A stretch of DNA of 64,000 bases from Acaryochloris sp. CCMEE 5410 (GCF_000238775.2 NZ_AFEJ02000001.1:2108001-2172000); one strand, 5' to 3'. Positions 18,800 to 28,940 are shown, counted from the stretch's first letter. Made by a program: numbers and translations. Notes: generated from the sequence alone by a model not told the origin.

Positions 18800-19601
18800 G
18801 CCAGATTTAACGCAAAAGCTGGCAGAGATCGGTACTCGCTTGCGTGAAGCACGCCAGGCCCAGGACACCTCCTTAGAAGAGATCTCTGGGAAAACTATGA
18901 TCCCGACCCGCCTACTCTCAGCCATTGAAGAAGGCCGGGTAGATAGTCTACCGGAAGCAATTTATACTCGCGGGTTTATTCGTCGGTTTGGAGATAGTGT
19001 GGGCTTAAATGGCTCCAATCTTGCAGACGTCTATTCAGGCAACTTAAGTCAAGATCAGCTAGAAACCGAAACTAAGACCAAGAAGCGAAAAAGACGAATT
19101 GGCGGCCTGAGAGGTGGCTTACGCCCTGTTCACTTATATGTTCTCTATATTGCTCTAATTATGTCTGCAGGGGTTGGGTTGTCCTACCTCACCAATCCTT
19201 CAGCCATCACCTCTACTAGCGATTCATCCGATACGGCTGGGGCTATCAACGCCGATCCCGAATCGGACCCCAAGGAAGAAGCTCAGGCTCCCAAAGAGAC
19301 ATCGGCTAAACCCGTTGCCGATCCGGCCACCACCAATCCTGAGACGGTTCGGGTAGACCTCACCATCAAAGAGGCATCCTGGATGGAGATTGTGGTGGAT
19401 GGTGAAGTCAGCTACGAAGGCATCTTATCTCCAGGGACCAATAAAACGGTGGTGGCGAAGAAAGAACTAGTGATTAAGGCTGGTAATGCTGGCGGCGTCA
19501 TGATGGCCGTCAATAAAAAACCCGCCCAACTTATGGGAGAGCCTGGCGCCATTGAAGAAGTCAAGTTGGAACCCGAAGCCCTAACCAGTCAATCGACTTA
19601 A
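18780..19601 (+). CDS. RodZ-like membrane protein with N-terminal helix-turn-helix
   Basis: 273 residues: HTH_25/Xre-like domain (RLREARQAQDTSLEEISGKT, then IPTRLLSAIEEGR and YTRGFIRRFGDSVGL), a basic stretch KKRKRR, one membrane helix at about 118-136, an acidic Pro/Ala linker, and a C-terminal beta domain of DUF4115 type (VRVDLTIKEASWMEIVVDGEVSYEG). This is the RodZ layout; RodZ links MreB to the envelope in rods. Translation is coupled to the upstream pseudouridine synthase gene. Confidence 0.87.
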   Translation: MNPLEVEPDLTQKLAEIGTRLREARQAQDTSLEEISGKTMIPTRLLSAIEEGRVDSLPEAIYTRGFIRRFGDSVGLNGSNLADVYSGNLSQDQLETETKTKKRKRRIGGLRGGLRPVHLYVLYIALIMSAGVGLSYLTNPSAITSTSDSSDTAGAINADPESDPKEEAQAPKETSAKPVADPATTNPETVRVDLTIKEASWMEIVVDGEVSYEGILSPGTNKTVVAKKELVIKAGNAGGVMMAVNKKPAQLMGEPGAIEEVKLEPEALTSQST

Positions 19602-20989
19602 ACTTTGGCTCTTAAAAGTCGCCACATCATGGGTGATATTGGTAGCCCCAAGAAAATCGGTAAACAGATCACAAAGCTAGCTAGACTTAGCAATAGTAAT
19701 GCGACTGCTAGCTGCTGTATCCGCCTGTCTGAGGTCCGCAGCCAATCATCAATAAACCAAGCCAGGGCAAGACTGGTAAACATGGATGCGGGCATATAGT
19801 GGTACAAAAACGTACATCGACTGACCCCCACCCAGGGCAAAAAATTCGCTAAATAATTGACGCCAACATAGCAAGGTAGCCAGGCCTGTTCTCCTGATAG
19901 GCTTGTCGTCTCCTGGTTTCCTTGACGGCGTTGAACCAGACCCCAAATTTGCCATCCCCCCCAGACTAAGAGTACAAAGATAGCAATGGTGCTGGCCCAC
20001 CAAAGTAGGGGATTACCAATCGCATACACACTATAAATCCATTTCACTGCGTCCTGAGGCAAGGGGGGACCTATGACAGGTAAAGGTTCGAGGGTGCTTT
20101 GGGTGACCTGATAAAAATAGCTAATGGGCTTGAGCAATAAAGGCCAGGTATACCAGGCCGAACAGTAGGGATGAACCTCATCTCCTCCGACTCGCCGATG
20201 GTAGCTAAAGATTTCTTGATGGACCTGCCAAAGGTTAAATTCAGGGTTTTGAGCTAAATGGGGAATCCATAAAATGCCGTAGACGAAGAGTGCGATAGCA
20301 GGCAGATACACAAACAGCTGTAGCCAGGATAGCTCTGATAATTTTTGAAGGGGTAACCGTCGCTTTGGCTTTTCTGATGATCCAAACCATACCTGACCGC
20401 CTTTCGCCACCAACCACAGCAGATAAAGGCCGAGCAAAAACCCTAAGCCATTCCATTTGACCGCTATCGTTGCCCCAAAACTAACACCCGCAGCTGCCAG
20501 CCATCCATTCCGCTGCATCCCTTGATGATTGAGGGAGATTAAGACCAACCAATGGGCCAATAGACCAAAAAATAGGATGTGGACATTGAGCAGGGCATAC
20601 CGTGATTCCACCAAAAGGAGGCCATCTAAACTCGCTAAAACAGCGGTGATCAAAGCATAGCTGGGGCGCTTGCAGAGTTGATAGGCAATGCCCGACAGGA
20701 TCAGCGGAATCGTAGCCCCAATCAGAGCATTCATCCATCGAAATCCCCAAGTGTTAAAGCCCTTGAGGGCGATGCCCAAGGCAATTAAATACTTGCCTAA
20801 CGGAGGATGAGCATCAAAAAATTCCGTTTGGGTGAGGTAGTTATGGCCAAACTTTGCAAAGTAGACCTCATCAAACACGAGGGTATTAAACCGTTCCAAT
20901 CCCCAAAACCGGAAGGCTAAGGCAAAAATCCAAACGCAACTGATTCCTATCCAAAACCACAGGGGAGGGCGAGATGAAGATACGCTCAT
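19598..20989 (-). CDS. PMT/GT39-family dolichyl/polyprenyl-phosphate-mannose glycosyltransferase
   Basis: 463-residue integral membrane protein with about ten hydrophobic spans. The first external loop holds the catalytic-type DE pair (FDEVYFAKFGHNYLTQTEFF) followed by DAHPPLGKYLIALG, hallmark of the protein O-mannosyltransferase family. Expected to transfer mannose from a polyprenyl carrier to secreted proteins. Its ATG directly abuts the stop of the HtrA gene, so the two are co-transcribed. Its stop overlaps the RodZ-like stop by 4 bases, convergently. Confidence 0.9.
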   Translation of the reverse strand: MSVSSSRPPLWFWIGISCVWIFALAFRFWGLERFNTLVFDEVYFAKFGHNYLTQTEFFDAHPPLGKYLIALGIALKGFNTWGFRWMNALIGATIPLILSGIAYQLCKRPSYALITAVLASLDGLLLVESRYALLNVHILFFGLLAHWLVLISLNHQGMQRNGWLAAAGVSFGATIAVKWNGLGFLLGLYLLWLVAKGGQVWFGSSEKPKRRLPLQKLSELSWLQLFVYLPAIALFVYGILWIPHLAQNPEFNLWQVHQEIFSYHRRVGGDEVHPYCSAWYTWPLLLKPISYFYQVTQSTLEPLPVIGPPLPQDAVKWIYSVYAIGNPLLWWASTIAIFVLLVWGGWQIWGLVQRRQGNQETTSLSGEQAWLPCYVGVNYLANFLPWVGVSRCTFLYHYMPASMFTSLALAWFIDDWLRTSDRRIQQLAVALLLLSLASFVICLPIFLGLPISPMMWRLLRAKV

Positions 20990-22216
20990 CTAGGCCGCAT
21001 TTTCCAGGGCTGCTGTCCGCACAGCAATCTGCTGAGTTCGTTCACCGCGCTTGAGGACGAGCTGCAGATTTTGTCCGACTTGAGTATTTTCGACAAACAT
21101 CTGCATGTCATTGGCACTCTTAATCGGTTGACCGTCCACCGACACAATCACATCTCCCCAACGGATACCAGCCTTAGCTGCCGGTGTATCGGGGAAAACT
21201 TTCATCACTAGCGCACCATCAATTTCAGGCAGGATAAAGGGAGAGTTAGGATCTTTATTATTTTCCTGGGCTTGCTCTGGGGTAAGGGTCGTCATTTGGA
21301 CACCAACGTAGGGATAAGCAATTTTCTCACCCCGAACGAGCTGATCTTTGAGGCTTTTAGCTTTATTAATGGGAATGGCAAACCCAATGCCCATGGCATC
21401 GGCACGAATAGCAGTGTTGATCCCAATGACTTCACCCGCATCACTCAATAGGGGACCGCCGGAGTTGCCGGGATTAATAGCAGCATCCGTCTGAATAAAG
21501 TCTAGGCGCTTGCCGGGGATGCCCACCTCAGCACTGGTGCGGTGCAGGGTACTGATAATTCCCAAAGTCACGGTATTGTCTAGGCCAACGGGGTTTCCCA
21601 CAGCAATAGCCCAATCTCCCACCTGGGATTGATCTGAATTGCCTAAGGCAGCAACGGGCAGCGGATCTTTGACCCCTTTGAGCTTGACGACCGCTAAGTC
21701 AGAAACTTCATCGACGCCACGGACATCACCTTCAAAAATTCGGCCGTCCTTAAGGGTGACGGAAACGGTATCGGCTTTGCTGACCACATGGGCATTGGTG
21801 AGAATAATGCCGGAGCTCTCGATAATAAACCCGGATCCTTGCCCTCGGAGCCGATCTTCTCGGGGACTGCGGGGGTACCCTTCGGGACCAAAGAAATCGC
21901 GTAAAAAGGGATCATCGAAAAAGGGATCGGCAGCAGGACGAACCACAGTCCGTTCCGTATCAATCCTAACGACGGTATCTCCCACCTTTTGCACCACATC
22001 TGAAATAAAGTTATGGGGGGCTCCAGTGGTTGCACTGGTGAGGATCTTAGCAGCAGGGCTAGCAGGAGCGACTTCTGCCTGGGCAGGCAACATCAATCCC
22101 AGGGTCAGGCCCATAACCAATACAGCCGAGAGAACTCTCTTGAGCCGATCAGGCCGCTGTATTGGCCTGGAAAAAGAGCATAATTCTGGAAAGAACTTTG
22201 AGAAAAGCATTTTCAT
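20990..22216 (-). CDS. HtrA/Deg-family serine protease with one PDZ domain
   Basis: 408 residues: basic start and signal/anchor (SAVLVMGLTLGLMLPAQA), trypsin-like domain with the complete triad H143 (LTNAHVV), D173 (VSDLAVVKL) and S252 (NPGNSGGPLL), then one PDZ (GALVMKVFPDTPAAKAGIRWGDVIVSVDG). Length and single PDZ match cyanobacterial HhoA/HhoB/HtrA, which are periplasmic or lumenal quality-control proteases. Which paralogue this is cannot be told. Operon with the PMT gene. Confidence 0.94.
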   Translation of the reverse strand: MKMLFSKFFPELCSFSRPIQRPDRLKRVLSAVLVMGLTLGLMLPAQAEVAPASPAAKILTSATTGAPHNFISDVVQKVGDTVVRIDTERTVVRPAADPFFDDPFLRDFFGPEGYPRSPREDRLRGQGSGFIIESSGIILTNAHVVSKADTVSVTLKDGRIFEGDVRGVDEVSDLAVVKLKGVKDPLPVAALGNSDQSQVGDWAIAVGNPVGLDNTVTLGIISTLHRTSAEVGIPGKRLDFIQTDAAINPGNSGGPLLSDAGEVIGINTAIRADAMGIGFAIPINKAKSLKDQLVRGEKIAYPYVGVQMTTLTPEQAQENNKDPNSPFILPEIDGALVMKVFPDTPAAKAGIRWGDVIVSVDGQPIKSANDMQMFVENTQVGQNLQLVLKRGERTQQIAVRTAALENAA

Positions 22217-22326
22217 GGGTTTCTTGCTGCTTTGCTGCCACCGTCTACGCTATAACAAGTTTAGTCGTTTCTAACTGTAACCTTCTTAAATAGCAGTGGG
22301 GTGACCCACACTTGCTACCGAACCTC

Positions 22327-22761
22327 ATGAGCCAATCTCCCATCCAAAATCCTACTTCTGACCCCAACGCCCAGTCTGTACAAGAGACTTCAGAATCCAA
22401 ATATGGGGAACGCCAAATTGCAGAAGGAACACTGATTACTTTCCCGAACCCTCGCGTGGGGCGTCGTTACGACATTCACATTACGCTGCCAGAATTTACC
22501 TGCAAATGTCCATTTTCTGGATATCCTGATTTCGCCACCATTCATCTCACCTATGTCCCCGATCAGCGCGTTGTGGAGCTGAAAGCGTTAAAACTCTATA
22601 TCAACAGCTATCGCGATCGCTATATTTCCCATGAGGAATCTGTGAACCAAATTTTAGATGATATTGTGGCCGCCTGTGATCCTTTAGAGATCACGGTAAA
22701 AGGTGACTTCCTACCCAGAGGAAACGTCCATACTGTGATTGAAGTCCACCACCAAAAATAG
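22327..22761 (+). CDS. queF: NADPH-dependent preQ0 reductase
   Basis: Reduces 7-cyano-7-deazaguanine to preQ1 on the queuosine pathway. The short (YkvM-type, 144-residue) form: catalytic cysteine in CKCPFSGYPDFATIHL, the QueF motif VVELKALKLYINSYRD, and NQILDDIVAACDP. The ATG at 22327 is preferred to a TTG at 22312. No preQ1 riboswitch was recognised upstream. Stands alone, divergent from htrA. Confidence 0.95.
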   Translation: MSQSPIQNPTSDPNAQSVQETSESKYGERQIAEGTLITFPNPRVGRRYDIHITLPEFTCKCPFSGYPDFATIHLTYVPDQRVVELKALKLYINSYRDRYISHEESVNQILDDIVAACDPLEITVKGDFLPRGNVHTVIEVHHQK

Positions 22762-22764
22762 AGA

Positions 22765-23325
22765 TTAGGGTTTAGGCGTGATCGATTTCGCCATGTAAAT
22801 ATCCGGCTTACCCCGTCCATTGGCATCCGGCATCACCCCGACAACCGAAAATCCACACTTTTGGTAGAACTCATAGGGGTGCTGGCGCAGGTTCTTAAGC
22901 TGAGCCAAATGCTCCAGCACATTGGGGTAGAGGTTGGCATGACTCAAATTCGTTTGGCCGGTCTCATCATCGGTCCCCACCCAGAGGGTCAAGCCACCCC
23001 GTTGCTGCACGCAGGTTTCTAAATCAGCGACTAAGCGACGCCCCCACCCTTGGCCCCGCTCTGATGCCTTAACGACCAGGGGATGCAGCTCCCAAACATG
23101 GCCCGCATACCTGGGCAGGCCGCCAATCCAACCCAGGACCTGTTCTTCCCGGTTGATCGCAATCCGACTAATCCGACCTAGCTGTAAAGATGCTTGTACT
23201 TCTAGCAGACCAGCCTCTAGATGGGGCCAAGCCTCGGGCCAATTTTCACGAAAGCCATCCACCAACAAAGTCGCGACGTCCCTGTGAATCTGAGGATGAT
23301 CGGGGGGTAAATCGAGAATGGGCAT
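22765..23325 (-). CDS. GNAT acetyltransferase, aminoglycoside-6'-acetyltransferase-like
   Basis: 186 residues with the GNAT acetyl-CoA loop in LVVKASERGQGWGRRLVADLE, preceded by VLGWIGGLPRYAGHVWELHPL and followed by YEFYQKCGFSVVGVMPDANG. The arrangement resembles AAC(6')-I type enzymes, but the substrate is not shown and resistance should not be inferred. Only four bases separate it from the downstream end of larB, so it is co-transcribed. Confidence 0.85.
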   Translation of the reverse strand: MPILDLPPDHPQIHRDVATLLVDGFRENWPEAWPHLEAGLLEVQASLQLGRISRIAINREEQVLGWIGGLPRYAGHVWELHPLVVKASERGQGWGRRLVADLETCVQQRGGLTLWVGTDDETGQTNLSHANLYPNVLEHLAQLKNLRQHPYEFYQKCGFSVVGVMPDANGRGKPDIYMAKSITPKP

Positions 23326-23329
23326 CTGT

Positions 23330-24124
23330 CTACTCAGACTTTTCCGACTGTGAAGTCTGGATCTGAACGGCTGTCCTCAAAATCTGCCCCGCTAACATGG
23401 CCGCACCAAACCCATTGTCAATATTGACCACACCAATGCCAGGGGCACAGGAATTCAGCATCGTCAGTAGGGGGGCTAGGCCGTTAAAGCTGGCCCCATA
23501 GCCAATGCTCGTAGGAACGGCAATGACGGGGCAGTCGACTAAACCTGCCACCACGCTGGCTAAGGCTCCTTCCATCCCTGCAACGACGATCAGGACATCC
23601 ATGGATGAGATCGCATCTCGGCAACTCAATAATCGATGAATACCTGCCACCCCCACATCCCAAAATCGAGTCACTGCATATCCCCAGAGAGCGGCCACCA
23701 CAGCCGCTTCTTCCGCAACGGCTTGATCGGCAGTCCCCGCAGATACAATCCCCATCTGACCGGGTTGTTTCGACGTTTTGGGTAATGGGGTTGTAGAGCA
23801 AATTCTGGCTTTTTCAAAGTACTGGAGCTGGGGCAAAGCTGGCTGCAGTTGGGCAAAAACCTCAGGTTCTATCCGCGTGGCGATCACACAATCGGCCTGG
23901 GCCTCCATGGTTTTGAAAATCTCGATAATTTGCTCAGGGGTTTTACCTGGTCCCCAAATCACCTCAGGGAAACCCGTTCGCAAGGTTCGATGGTGATCAA
24001 TTTTGGCAAAATCACCCACGGGTTCATAGGCGAGATATTTCAGCTTTTGCAAGGCTAGGTCTGGGCTGACCTCACCTGTAGAAACGGCCGTTAGCAGTTG
24101 CGCAAGGGTGTCAGGTAGGGTCAC
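23330..24124 (-). CDS. larB: Nickel-pincer cofactor carboxylase LarB
   Basis: 264 residues, PurE-like C-terminal domain with GIVSAGTADQAVAEEAA, DVGVAGIHRL, VVAGMEGALASVVAGL and VIAVPTSIGYGASFNGLAPLLTML. LarB carboxylates and hydrolyses nicotinic acid adenine dinucleotide in synthesis of the nickel-pincer nucleotide of lactate racemase. LarC and LarE are not in the window, so completion of the pathway cannot be judged. First gene of a pair with the GNAT gene. Confidence 0.93.
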   Translation of the reverse strand: MTLPDTLAQLLTAVSTGEVSPDLALQKLKYLAYEPVGDFAKIDHHRTLRTGFPEVIWGPGKTPEQIIEIFKTMEAQADCVIATRIEPEVFAQLQPALPQLQYFEKARICSTTPLPKTSKQPGQMGIVSAGTADQAVAEEAAVVAALWGYAVTRFWDVGVAGIHRLLSCRDAISSMDVLIVVAGMEGALASVVAGLVDCPVIAVPTSIGYGASFNGLAPLLTMLNSCAPGIGVVNIDNGFGAAMLAGQILRTAVQIQTSQSEKSE

Positions 24125-24169
24125 AAGCTTAAAACTATTGAGTTAGTAACAGATCACAGATGATATAGA

Positions 24170-24853
24170 CTAACGCCTAAACCTCACCACGGTATATCTT
24201 AAGCAACTCCTGAACCCGTTTCTATAGCCCGTACGAAAGGCTTGAGCCCGCTGAGCACGAGTGCCGTGGGTATTGGGATTAAATCGAGCATGACCACTGG
24301 AGTAGGACTGATAGTAGCCTTCCTTGGCATCATTGGGATCAAGCAGGCCTTTACGACTTGCATATTGGGCATAAACCCCCGCAAAACAGTCCGCCTGCAG
24401 CTCTTCTTGGTATAGGTAGCGATTGAGGCGACTTAGGCCGAGCTGGCGCTGAACTGCATGACCATATTCATGGGCCATGATCGTAATCGCAGCAAAATCT
24501 CCCCAGCGCCGATCAGCCCGGACTAAAAACGGGATATTAAGGTAAATGCCATGATCACGAGGGCAGTAGAGGGCATTAAAGGGACCAGAGATGCCACAGG
24601 CCGTGCGGACCGCCCGATAGTATGTGTAGGATTTGGGGCGATACCATTTACGACCCATTTGCCGAAACGCCTCATCCCAAAAGGCATTAATATCTGAATT
24701 CGCAAAATTGACTTTTTGACGCAGAGTTTGACTGGTGGCGGGCTGTGATGCCGTCAAGCCCAGCCCCGTAGCCAAACTTACTGAGAGCAGCAGTGAGGGT
24801 ACAAATCTACGTCGATTTAAAGACCAATGTCCCTTAGAAAGGCTGGAAAGCAT
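24170..24853 (-). CDS. Secreted neutral zinc metallopeptidase
   Basis: 227 residues with a signal peptide (LLLSVSLATGLGLTASQPATS) and the zinc motif HEYGH in IMAHEYGHAVQRQLGL; the downstream ELQADCFAGVYAQYA segment supplies the third-ligand region, as in the YpfJ/PF04228 neutral zinc metallopeptidase group. Exported to periplasm or outside; substrate unknown. The tail is basic (RYTVVRFRR). Separate from larB by 45 bases on the same strand. Confidence 0.88.
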   Translation of the reverse strand: MLSSLSKGHWSLNRRRFVPSLLLSVSLATGLGLTASQPATSQTLRQKVNFANSDINAFWDEAFRQMGRKWYRPKSYTYYRAVRTACGISGPFNALYCPRDHGIYLNIPFLVRADRRWGDFAAITIMAHEYGHAVQRQLGLSRLNRYLYQEELQADCFAGVYAQYASRKGLLDPNDAKEGYYQSYSSGHARFNPNTHGTRAQRAQAFRTGYRNGFRSCLRYTVVRFRR

Positions 24854-24964
24854 AGGGCTAGTGAGAGATTCAGAGGATATTAATTAACAGTGTAGACGGT
24901 ATTTTCATCCAGAAAGTTCACTGTCTTTGCTGGAAGATTTTCAGTCATAAACAGAGGTTTATCC

Positions 24965-25011
24965 ATAAAAAAAGTAGAGAACACCTAATAGAAACAGGCA
25001 TTCTCTACTTT
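24965..25011 (-). terminator. Intrinsic terminator of pntAB
   Basis: Minus-strand stem AAAGTAGAGAA / TTCTCTACTTT (11 bp, perfect) with a 19-base loop, followed by further T residues (24967-24970). It begins 25 bases after the pntB stop. Confidence 0.88.
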
Positions 25012-25035
25012 AGGCAGAATATTGAGTCAGAGACG

Positions 25036-26460
25036 TTAAGCGGCGACAGCTGTCTTGGTCTTGGTCGCAGCGAGTTGCCCTAAGATAGCATCGACGTTTT
25101 GACGAGCATCTCCAAACAGCATTTCGGTGTTGTCATTGTAGAACAAGGGATTATCAACCCCTGCATACCCACTGGACATCCCTCGCTTCATCACCACAAC
25201 ATTCTCAGCATTCCAGACTTCTAGCACGGGCATGCCAGCAATGGGACTTTCAGGATCGCTGAGGGCGCTGGGATTAACCGTATCATTGGCGCCAATCACC
25301 AGCACGAGATCGGTTTCGGCGAAATCGTCGTTAATTTCGTCCATTTCCAGCACGATATCGTAAGGAACATTGGCTTCTGCCAACAGCACATTCATATGGC
25401 CCGGTAACCGACCTGCGACCGGGTGAATACCAAAGCGGACGTTTGTACCCTGGTCCCGCAGAATCTTAGTGATTTGAGCCACGGGATGTTGAGCTTGGGC
25501 CACAGCCATGCCATAACCTGGGGCAATAATCACGTTCTTGGCATTTTTGAGCAGTTCCACGGTGCCTTCCACAGTGGTGGAGGTGGCTTCACCCACGGGA
25601 CCATCCGCGGACTTGGAACCGCCTTTAGGAGCAGCACCAAATCCACCCAGAATCACGCTGAAGAACCCTCTGTTCATGGCTTTGCACATAATGTAGCTGA
25701 GGATAGCGCCGCTACTGCCCACTAGGGCACCGGTGATAATCAAAAGGTCATTCCCCAACATAAAGCCCGCTGCAGCAGCCGCCCAGCCGGAATAGCTGTT
25801 GAGCATGGAGATCACCACAGGCATATCAGCACCGCCGATTGCCGCTACCAAATGGATGCCCAACAGACTTGCGATCGCAGTCATGATCAGTAAGGGTTGC
25901 AAACCACTAGTACCTGCCGCCCCCATAAACTGAGCACCTAGAATCACCGAACCCACCAACATGCCAATATTCAGAAAATGGCGGGCGGGCAACATCAACG
26001 GCTTACTGCCAATAATGGCGCGCAATTTGGCAAAGGCAATAATCGACCCGGTAAACGTAACCGCGCCAATAAAGACACCCAGATAAATTTCGATATGGTG
26101 AATGGCTTCTTCACCCCCGGACAATCCAGATTCCGGCTGCAGATAGTTGGCAATGCCCACTAGAACCGCCGCTAAACCGACAAAGCTATGCAAGATAGCC
26201 ACTAATTCAGGCATGGAGGTCATGGCCACGCGGGAAGCGACAATCGCGCCAATAATCCCACCGGGAATCACCACGGCGGCCAGGGTGCTGTAGCTGGTAA
26301 CTTCAGCACTCAAGGCGGTGGCTCCCAGGGCAATTACCATGCCGAGAATGCCATAAACATTGCCCTTGCGAGCGGTTTCCTGATTCGACAAACCGGCCAA
26401 ACTCAAGATAAATAATGCACTTGCCGCGATGTAAGCCACGGTGACAAGGCTATTGGTCAT
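25036..26460 (-). CDS. pntB: NAD(P) transhydrogenase subunit beta
   Basis: 474 residues: about eight to nine membrane helices in the first 280 residues (domain II), then the NADP-binding domain III with [54 protein letters not shown] and [18 protein letters not shown]. With PntA it couples proton entry to hydride transfer from NADH to NADP+. AGGAG lies six bases before the ATG. Second gene of pntA-pntB. Confidence 0.97.
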   Translation of the reverse strand: MTNSLVTVAYIAASALFILSLAGLSNQETARKGNVYGILGMVIALGATALSAEVTSYSTLAAVVIPGGIIGAIVASRVAMTSMPELVAILHSFVGLAAVLVGIANYLQPESGLSGGEEAIHHIEIYLGVFIGAVTFTGSIIAFAKLRAIIGSKPLMLPARHFLNIGMLVGSVILGAQFMGAAGTSGLQPLLIMTAIASLLGIHLVAAIGGADMPVVISMLNSYSGWAAAAAGFMLGNDLLIITGALVGSSGAILSYIMCKAMNRGFFSVILGGFGAAPKGGSKSADGPVGEATSTTVEGTVELLKNAKNVIIAPGYGMAVAQAQHPVAQITKILRDQGTNVRFGIHPVAGRLPGHMNVLLAEANVPYDIVLEMDEINDDFAETDLVLVIGANDTVNPSALSDPESPIAGMPVLEVWNAENVVVMKRGMSSGYAGVDNPLFYNDNTEMLFGDARQNVDAILGQLAATKTKTAVAA

Positions 26461-26486
26461 AGTGGACTCCTAAAAAAGGGTAGAGT

Positions 26487-26513
26487 CGCTGCCCTATCCA
26501 GTTGAGGGCAGCG
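26487..26513 (-). promoter_or_regulatory. Hairpin in the pntA-pntB spacer
   Basis: Perfect 9-bp stem CGCTGCCCT / AGGGCAGCG with a 9-base loop, lying in the 78-base spacer. On the minus strand a T6 tract follows about a dozen bases later, just before the pntB ribosome-binding site. It may attenuate transcription or protect mRNA ends. Confidence 0.5.
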
Positions 26514-26538
26514 GGAAGGGTGTTTAGAAATAGAGAGA

Positions 26539-28155
26539 TTATCGGCGGAACATTTGCAGCATCCGCTGGGTAACTAGGAAGCCACCGGCGATATTGATGG
26601 TGCCCACTAGGATTGCGATCGCACCCAGTATCGTGGTCGGTGAACCCAAGGGACCAGAGATTTGCAACATGCCCCCCAGAATAATAATGCCGCTAATGGC
26701 ATTGGTGACACTCATCAAAGGCGTATGCAGCGCAGGGGCAACATTCCAAATCACCTGCCAACCCACAAAACAGGCCAATACAAACACGGTGAAGTGAGTC
26801 AGGAAAGAAGGAGGAGCGGTTAAGCCAATTCCAAATAAGGCTGCACCGACTGCAATCAAGGGGAGCCACTGGCCAATCACAGATTTTTCTTTTACTTCCG
26901 GCTCAGCGGGCATTGCGGGTTGCTTAGCCTCAGCAGCAGGCTTTGGCGGTGAAGGCTGACTGACTTGAGGGGGAGGCCAAGTAATTTTGCCCTCTTGCAG
27001 AACGGTAGCGCCCCGCACCACCTCGTCTTCAAAGTCAATTTTGTAGTCTTCAGCGCCACCCATATCCTTCAGCAGATGGCACAGGTTATTGCCATAGAGC
27101 TGACTCGATTGGTTAGCCATGCGACTGGGCAAATCCGTCAGACCCACAATCGTCACACCATGATGTTGATAGACTTCGTTGGGTCGGGTGACTTCGCAGT
27201 TGCCCCCCTGCTCTGCTGCCATATCCACGACGACAGAGCCTTCCTTCATGCTCTCAACCATATCCTTGGTAATCAGCAATGGGGCTTTTTTACCTGGGAT
27301 CAAGGCAGTGGTAATGATGATATCTACTTCTTCGGCTTGCTGAGCAAACAGCTCCATTTCAGCAGCGATAAACTCAGGGCTCATGGTTTTGGCATAGCCC
27401 CCTGATCCAGTACCATCTTCCTCAAATTCCAGCTCTAGGAATTCAGCCCCCATACTTTGCACCTGTTCTTTGACTACAGGTCGAGTATCGAAGGAGCGAA
27501 CCACCGCCCCTAAACCTCGAGCTGCACCAATGGCGGCAAGACCGGCAACACCAGCCCCAATCACGAGTACTTTAGCGGGGGGAACTTTACCTGCAGCGGT
27601 GATTTGTCCAGTGAAAAAGCGACCAAAGTTATTCGCCGATTCCACTACAGCTCGATAGCCGGCAATATTGGCCATGGAGCTAAGAGCATCCATTTTCTGG
27701 GCGCGGCTAATCCGAGGGATCGCATCCATCGCCAGAACATTGGCCTTTTGCTCAGCTAACTGCTTCAATAAGTCTTCGTTTTGAGCAGGCCAAATAAAGC
27801 TGATTAGGGTTTTGCCTTCATTTAAAAGTTCTACTTCATGGCGATTCAGGGTAGGGTGCATCTGGGGTGCCCGCACCTTGAGAATAATATCGGCGGTTTC
27901 CCAGAGTTGAGTGGTATCTGCCACGACTTGGCAGCCAGCCTGTTCATAGACCTGATCGGAAAACGTGGCATCAGCGCCTGCTTTAGATTCCACTAAGACT
28001 TCAAATCCCATTTTTTGCAGCGTTTTAGCCGTATCGGGGGTCGCTGCGACTCGGCGCTCGCCGGGAAAGACTTCTTTCGGGATGCCGATTTTTAGGCCTG
28101 TTTTTGGATCTTGAGGGTTATCAGCGTTCGCTAATTTCTTGTCGGCAACAGTCAT
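26539..28155 (-). CDS. pntA: NAD(P) transhydrogenase subunit alpha
   Basis: 538 residues combining the NAD-binding domain I ([56 protein letters not shown]) with a Pro/Ala/Lys linker near 400-425 and three to four C-terminal membrane helices. It is thus the fused alpha form rather than split PntAA/PntAB as in some bacteria. Works with PntB in the plasma or thylakoid membrane to supply NADPH. The alanine-dehydrogenase-like fold resembles ald at 44742, but the membrane tail and context settle the call. Confidence 0.97.
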   Translation of the reverse strand: MTVADKKLANADNPQDPKTGLKIGIPKEVFPGERRVAATPDTAKTLQKMGFEVLVESKAGADATFSDQVYEQAGCQVVADTTQLWETADIILKVRAPQMHPTLNRHEVELLNEGKTLISFIWPAQNEDLLKQLAEQKANVLAMDAIPRISRAQKMDALSSMANIAGYRAVVESANNFGRFFTGQITAAGKVPPAKVLVIGAGVAGLAAIGAARGLGAVVRSFDTRPVVKEQVQSMGAEFLELEFEEDGTGSGGYAKTMSPEFIAAEMELFAQQAEEVDIIITTALIPGKKAPLLITKDMVESMKEGSVVVDMAAEQGGNCEVTRPNEVYQHHGVTIVGLTDLPSRMANQSSQLYGNNLCHLLKDMGGAEDYKIDFEDEVVRGATVLQEGKITWPPPQVSQPSPPKPAAEAKQPAMPAEPEVKEKSVIGQWLPLIAVGAALFGIGLTAPPSFLTHFTVFVLACFVGWQVIWNVAPALHTPLMSVTNAISGIIILGGMLQISGPLGSPTTILGAIAILVGTINIAGGFLVTQRMLQMFRR

Positions 28156-28591
28156 GAATGCTCCTTGCGGTGGTAAGTCTTCAACGGAAATTAAAAATTA
28201 CGGTGCGTCTGACCTCCCTGGGAATTATAGAGGCGGGATATAGTTTTCAAAAAACCCAACGGTTCACAGAGATGATCAATGCCCTCCAAATAATTATCTT
28301 GAGAGCGGTTTGGCCTCATTGCCACAGACAGGAAATGCAGCTCCGAGAGCGATCGAACTATAAAACGGAAGTGAGGCGTGAACAACGAGTTTTGGAAATT
28401 TTGCCAAGGGATTGAAGCGTAATCAGCGCAAGGCTTTACTAACTGGACTTAACACTAAATCAAAGTATGGGTTTACCTAATAAAAAGCTCATGCTAATGC
28501 ACTTAGATCCTAAGCCTGATCCCCAAAATTAGGCGACATTCTTTAACTTGTCTTATAAATTCTTTGTTCTGCTTTGTAGAGTGTTGTGTGC
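28156..28591. other. Intergenic region upstream of pntA
   Basis: No gene supported in about 430 bases. Presumably holds the pntA promoter, but no convincing -10/-35 pair was recognised. Confidence 0.35.
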
Positions 28592-28903
28592 ATGGCAGTT
28601 GGTACTGCTACAGTAATTTCTCTAAACCAACCGACACAGACTATTCAAGCTAAGGACCTATCCATTCATGGCCTTGGAGACTCAAGGGGGAAATCAGCAA
28701 CCGCATACAAAGTTAGCCTGCGGAAAACGACCACTCCGCAGGCATGTTCAGCAGATGAGATAAGCCAAAGTCAATTCAACCAGCCTGCCAGAAGAAAATC
28801 CAGAACTACCTTGGCCATTTTTAAAGACCATTCTCTCAACATTGGCTGGGTAATCGTTGACAGTGGCGTACCCAAAAATTCCCTGCTACCCAAGATTTAT
28901 TAG
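28592..28903 (+). CDS. Doubtful small open frame over a structured segment
   Basis: 103 codons from the ATG at 28592, no recognisable family, no membrane segment, unusual composition (many Thr, Ser, Gln). It contains a perfect GC-rich hairpin GCCTGCGG / CCGCAGGC at 28716-28743 and its last codons overlap the terminator of the opposite gene. It could be a genuine orphan protein, an ncRNA, or chance; I favour non-coding or chance. Confidence 0.22.
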   Translation: MAVGTATVISLNQPTQTIQAKDLSIHGLGDSRGKSATAYKVSLRKTTTPQACSADEISQSQFNQPARRKSRTTLAIFKDHSLNIGWVIVDSGVPKNSLLPKIY

Positions 28904-28913
28904 GTACCAGGGA
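28874..28913 (-). terminator. Terminator of the pentapeptide-repeat gene
   Basis: On the minus strand, stem TCCCTGGTACC / GGTAGCAGGGA (10 of 11 paired) with a 12-base loop, followed by ATTTTT. It lies 28 bases after the stop codon. Confidence 0.7.
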
Positions 28914-28940
28914 GTAGGGCAACTTCTATTTCTAATTTCG

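Noticed and set aside
22261-22326. Possible preQ1 riboswitch before queF
   Set aside because: The GTGGGGTGACCCACAC stretch forms a small hairpin but lacks the preQ1 consensus pseudoknot and A-rich tail.
22765-23325. Aminoglycoside resistance gene
   Set aside because: GNAT fold is clear but the substrate is not; a housekeeping acetyltransferase is equally likely.
28158-28415. 85-codon frame upstream of pntA
   Set aside because: No family, no ribosome-binding site and poor composition; likely part of the pntA upstream region.
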